Positions 14,775 to 16,793 of a stretch of DNA of 16,793 bases are shown in pieces. How positions within the stretch are numbered: the stretch's first letter is position 1; each line of letters begins with the position of its first letter. This DNA comes from Pseudomonadota bacterium (GTDB lineage: Bacteria > Pseudomonadota > Alphaproteobacteria > Micropepsales > Micropepsaceae), in the NCBI GenBank assembly GCA_021817355.1, contig JAKAVI010000394.1:1-16793 (forward strand), read 5' to 3'. The notes under the pieces are model-generated. The model saw only the letters and a program-made list of their open reading frames with translations. It did not search any database and was not told where the DNA came from. The position numbers were made by a program, and so were the translations under genes.

Positions 14775-15245
14775 ATGCGCCTTGCGTTCATCCCCGCGAT
14801 GATGGCTGCTCTTTTTTTCGTCACCGCGCCGCTCAAGGCGCAGGTTGCCCAGCCGGTCCTGCCCAAGGCGCCGCTGACTTTCGTCACCCCTCACGGGCCG
14901 GTAAACCTGATCGTCGAGCTGGCGACGACGCCCTACGAACAGGAAATGGGTCTGATGTACCGTCGTCACCTCGCGTTGCATGCCGGCATGCTGTTCATTT
15001 TTTCCGAGGACGCGATGGAAAGCTTCTGGATGAAAAATACGATTCTTCCTCTCGATATGGTCTTCATCAAGGCCGATGGGAGGATCTCGAGCATTCACGC
15101 CCATGCCGTGCCCTTTGATCTCAGCCCGATCAGTTCGGATGAGCCGGTCCGTTATGTGCTGGAGATCCATGCAGGTGCGGCCAGGGCACTTGGACTTGCG
15201 CCAGGAGACCAAGGCTCCGGACCGGCGCTCACGGTTGCGCGTTGA
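14775..15245 (+). CDS. DUF192 secreted protein
   Basis: Small exported protein of unknown biochemical function. An N-terminal signal peptide (residues 1-23, ending near PLKAQ) is followed by the DUF192 core: a PVNLIVELATTPYEQEMGLMYR strand-helix unit, MLFIF, the family hallmark FWMKNTILPLDMVFI, and VRYVLEI with an ARALGLAPGD end. The length of 156 residues is usual. The ATG at 14775 has only a weak GAGAA upstream, but the signal peptide starts exactly there. The frame is open much further upstream, through the cold-shock gene, without homology. It is probably co-transcribed with the cold-shock gene. Confidence 0.88.
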   Translation: MRLAFIPAMMAALFFVTAPLKAQVAQPVLPKAPLTFVTPHGPVNLIVELATTPYEQEMGLMYRRHLALHAGMLFIFSEDAMESFWMKNTILPLDMVFIKADGRISSIHAHAVPFDLSPISSDEPVRYVLEIHAGAARALGLAPGDQGSGPALTVAR

Positions 15246-15638
15246 CCCGGCGGGCAATGGCGCCAAGTCGCGGAGGTTGTACCCTTGTTGCTTGAGATGA
15301 GGGGTTAACCCGATCGCCCGTCCCCTTGCCGCCTGTTGCGGGCGGACAAGGCCCAGGAAGATTCCTGGAGCCGACGAGGTGGCGGGGCGCCTCTAGTCCA
15401 GCCGGATGGAATGAGGCTGCCAGCTCCGTCAACGCCGCGGATGCTCCCAAAGAAGGCCTGCTGCGGATACGGTCCAGAAGGCCGGGCTTTCCGGCCGCGG
15501 CCAAGAAGTTTGTTGACGACACTGCCCCGGGGCGGGCATTTATCGGACTGCCGCCGCGACGGGTTTAGGAACGTGCGGCAAAGAGCCGAACTTTTTGGGA
15601 CTGCAAACCGCCTTAAGGTATTGTATTTCTGGTCTAAT
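15246..15638 (+). other. 393-base non-coding, hairpin-rich interval
   Basis: No recognisable protein gene lies between the DUF192 stop and tRNA-Pro. Visible inverted repeats: the palindrome GGGTTAACCC (15302-15311); CCTTGCCGCC (15324-15333) with GGCGG-A-CAAGG (15341-15351); CCAGGA/TCCTGG with an AGAT loop (15353-15368); GGCCGG/CCGGCC (15480-15496); TGCCC/GGGCA enclosing a GCCCCGGGGC palindrome (15523-15538). Open frames on both strands here have no family resemblance. It may contain a structured non-coding RNA, or simply terminators and a tRNA promoter. Confidence 0.45.
15595..15624 (+). promoter_or_regulatory. Possible promoter of tRNA-Pro
   Basis: TTGGGA (15595-15600) and TATTGT (15619-15624) are 18 bases apart, each four of six to the sigma70 consensus. 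They lie about 15 bases before the mature tRNA 5' end, a plausible distance. Confidence 0.33.
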
Positions 15639-15715
15639 CGGGGCGTGGCGCAGCCTGGTAGCGCATCTGCTTTGGGAGCAGAGGGTCGCGTGTTCGAATC
15701 ACGCCGCCCCGACCA
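15639..15715 (+). tRNA. tRNA-Pro (anticodon UGG)
   Basis: Full cloverleaf. The acceptor CGGGGCG pairs with CGCCCCG (15705-15711), followed by A and an encoded CCA. The anticodon stem TCTGC/GCAGA encloses the loop TTTGGGA, with anticodon TGG at 15673-15675. The T arm is GCGTG-TTCGAAT-CACGC. It lies 19 bases before the NDUFS4-like gene, and the two may share a transcript. Confidence 0.97.
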
Positions 15716-15734
15716 CTGGACCAAGGGAGCACAC

Positions 15735-16040
15735 ATGCGCGCGCGTATCTATAAGCCCTCTAAGAGCTCCATGCAGTCGGGCCGGGCCCGCACCAAGGCT
15801 TGGCTGCTGGAATTTGAGCCCGAAGCTCCGCTTTCGCCGGAACCCTTGATGGGCTGGACGAGCAGTTCAGACACACGCTCGCAGGTGCATATCGACTTTG
15901 AGACCAAGGACGAAGCGGTCGCCTATGCCGAAGCGAACGGCATTCCCTATCAGGTGTTCGAACCGCGTCCGCACCCCTCCAGGCCCAAATCCTACGCCGA
16001 CAATTTCCGTTTCGATCGCAAGATCCCATGGTCGCATTGA
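15735..16040 (+). CDS. NDUFS4-like accessory subunit of respiratory complex I
   Basis: Homologue of the mitochondrial 18 kDa AQDQ subunit (NDUFS4), an accessory subunit bound to the peripheral arm of NADH:ubiquinone oxidoreductase. It occurs in Alphaproteobacteria and mitochondria. Family features: [16 protein letters not shown] start, WLLEFEP, the [17 protein letters not shown] core, [24 protein letters not shown] and the IPWSH end. The length of 101 residues matches bacterial members, which lack the mitochondrial presequence. GGGAG at 15725-15729 lies five bases before ATG 15735; the long frame upstream runs through the tRNA and is not real. A strong hairpin follows the stop. Confidence 0.93.
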   Translation: MRARIYKPSKSSMQSGRARTKAWLLEFEPEAPLSPEPLMGWTSSSDTRSQVHIDFETKDEAVAYAEANGIPYQVFEPRPHPSRPKSYADNFRFDRKIPWSH

Positions 16041-16045
16041 GGCTG

Positions 16046-16064
16046 GCGCCGTGCAGCACGGCGC
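16046..16064 (+). terminator. Strong hairpin after the NDUFS4-like gene
   Basis: GCGCCGTG (16046-16053) pairs perfectly with CACGGCGC (16057-16064) around CAG, five bases after the stop. A moderately T-rich stretch follows (16071-16080), so this is a plausible intrinsic terminator just ahead of tRNA-Arg. Confidence 0.55.
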
Positions 16065-16080
16065 GTAAGCTTGTTCATTT

Positions 16081-16157
16081 GGCCCCGTAGCTCAACCGGA
16101 TAGAGCGTCAGCCTTCTAAGCTGAATGTTGCGTGTTCGAGTCACGCCGGGGTCGCCA
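16081..16157 (+). tRNA. tRNA-Arg (anticodon UCU)
   Basis: Full cloverleaf. The acceptor GGCCCCG pairs with CGGGGTC (one G-T), followed by G and an encoded CCA at 16155-16157. The anticodon stem TCAGC/GCTGA encloses CTTCTAA, with anticodon TCT at 16115-16117, reading AGA/AGG codons. The T arm is GCGTG-TTCGAGT-CACGC. Confidence 0.97.
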
Positions 16158-16205
16158 GCTCTTGATGCGAACGGCTGGCGCACGCACGTTTGATGCCTGA
16201 ATGAC

Positions 16206-16238
16206 AGCGCATGACCCAGCGGGGCAGGGCCATGCGCT
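16206..16238. terminator. Hairpin between convergent tRNA-Arg and the M61-type gene
   Basis: AGCGCATG (16206-16213) pairs perfectly with CATGCGCT (16231-16238); after one A-C mismatch, CCC/GGG (16215-16217 with 16227-16229) adds three pairs. It lies between two genes facing each other and seven bases after the minus-strand stop. No T-run is present on either strand, so it is an imperfect bidirectional terminator candidate. Confidence 0.42.
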
Positions 16239-16244
16239 TGTAGC

Positions 16245-16793
16245 CTAGCGGGCGGCCAGGATGGCATCGAGACTGCGCGGCCCGGAGCCTTCAGGTACCA
16301 GATGCGGAAAGCGCTGCCCTTTATGGTAGCTGATGGTCACGGTGCGCACGGCCTTATTCTGTTCTACGATGAAGGTGAGCGGCTCTGGGTGGGTCAGATC
16401 AAAGTCGAGTGCGCGTTTGAGATCGGTGTTACTGTAGGCAGTGCCGTTCAGCGCCACGAGCTTGGTGCCAATTGTCAGTCCAGCCTTGAATGCCGGGCTG
16501 CCCCATAGCACGCCCGTCAGTATGTTATTGTGACCGACACTGAACCCGAGCGAAAAATTGAAGTCGGTAAACTTGTACATGTGCTCCTGTGACTTCTCGA
16601 ATGGGCTTTCCACCGAGGTATAGACAAGCTTGTAGCCGCCGCGGGAAATGCCGCCGAGCGGGGCAATATTGCCGGGTTCGTAAATGTGCCGTTTCAGGAA
16701 TCCCGCCCAATCATAAGGTACGACCTTATTGAGCGTGCGCACGATATCGGCAAGCGTATAGGTTTGCGTAACATATGAGCCGTTATCCATGCC
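16245..16793 (-). CDS. M61-family peptidase-like protein, C-terminal part with PDZ domain (partial)
   Basis: The visible 180-odd residues match the C-terminal part of M61 (glycyl aminopeptidase-like) metallopeptidases: a GSYVTQTYTLADIVRTLNKV segment, YDWAGFLKRHIYEPG, and then a PDZ domain at roughly residues 85-165 (SLGFSVGHNNILTGVLWGSPAFKAGL written in part, with G-x-KLVALNG and a terminal VRTVTISYHKG strand). M61 enzymes are usually exported, and the HExxH catalytic domain would lie upstream, outside this window. The frame is open to the window end, so the 5' part is missing; the ATG at 16790 is probably an internal Met. It is convergent with tRNA-Arg. Peptidase activity cannot be judged from this fragment. 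Confidence 0.78.
   Translation of the reverse strand, partial: GMDNGSYVTQTYTLADIVRTLNKVVPYDWAGFLKRHIYEPGNIAPLGGISRGGYKLVYTSVESPFEKSQEHMYKFTDFNFSLGFSVGHNNILTGVLWGSPAFKAGLTIGTKLVALNGTAYSNTDLKRALDFDLTHPEPLTFIVEQNKAVRTVTISYHKGQRFPHLVPEGSGPRSLDAILAAR

Noticed and set aside
15246..15638. RNase P RNA, tmRNA, SRP RNA, 6S RNA or a known riboswitch in the gene-free interval
   Set aside because: None of the conserved sequence blocks I can recall for these families was found on either strand; kept only as an unassigned hairpin-rich region.
15305..15736. Minus-strand frame with an [23 protein letters not shown] beginning
   Set aside because: This stretch is the antisense of tRNA-Pro, a well-known source of spurious protein predictions; the rest has no family resemblance.
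15992..16267. Minus-strand frame across the tRNA-Arg region
   Set aside because: Its centre is the antisense of tRNA-Arg and it overlaps the ends of two well-supported genes.
1..16793. CRISPR array, insertion sequence, prophage, toxin-antitoxin pair or integron
   Set aside because: No regular direct repeats, transposase or integrase motifs, or small paired toxin-antitoxin frames were seen; gene content and codon use look uniform.

Overview
The window is GC-rich (around 60% by eye), densely coded, single-copy bacterial chromosome. It most likely comes from an alphaproteobacterium. The main evidence is an NDUFS4-like complex I accessory subunit, found in mitochondria and Alphaproteobacteria, which sits next to a tandem cold-shock-domain gene, a DUF192 gene, tRNA-Pro and tRNA-Arg. 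A ClpP paralogue of a type I associate with alphaproteobacteria agrees with this. The order or genus cannot be fixed from the sequence. No insertion sequence, phage gene, CRISPR array or integrase was seen.

Left part, plus strand (1-6656): a polyprenol-phosphate glycosyltransferase fused to a GtrA membrane domain; a PAP2-type lipid phosphatase with an altered motif 2; an ICMT-like membrane methyltransferase; aspartate 1-decarboxylase (panD); a secreted DUF3617 protein coupled to a sirtuin deacylase; then a ClpP-like protease directly followed by a GH13 alpha-glucosidase. These look like several short transcription units for envelope, cofactor and housekeeping functions.

Middle part, minus strand (6661-13994): eight genes in one direction, read from right to left. 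They are a CoxG-like SRPBCC membrane protein, the 2Fe-2S small subunit and FAD medium subunit of a molybdenum hydroxylase (CoxS/CoxM type), XdhC, an OmpR-type response regulator with its histidine kinase, a two-domain molybdopterin-binding/MocA-like nucleotidyltransferase, and a SufU/IscU-like Fe-S scaffold. ATGA overlaps join CoxS-CoxM, CoxM-XdhC, regulator-kinase and MocA fusion-SufU. The set covers cofactor loading, electron-transfer subunits and regulation for a molybdenum hydroxylase, but the large molybdopterin-binding catalytic subunit (CoxL/XdhB) is absent. This is the most notable feature of the window.

Right part (14146-16793): a divergent tandem cold-shock protein gene, a secreted DUF192 protein, a 393-base hairpin-rich stretch without a recognisable gene, tRNA-Pro(UGG), the NDUFS4-like gene with a strong terminator-like hairpin, tRNA-Arg(UCU), and the C-terminal end of a minus-strand M61-type peptidase with a PDZ domain that runs off the window.

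The points most worth checking are the catalytic-subunit-less Mo-hydroxylase operon, the hairpin-rich 15246-15638 interval, and three enzymes with substitutions at canonical active-site positions: ClpP-like Asp to Asn, PanD Arg54 to Tyr, and PAP2 PSGH to PSDS.
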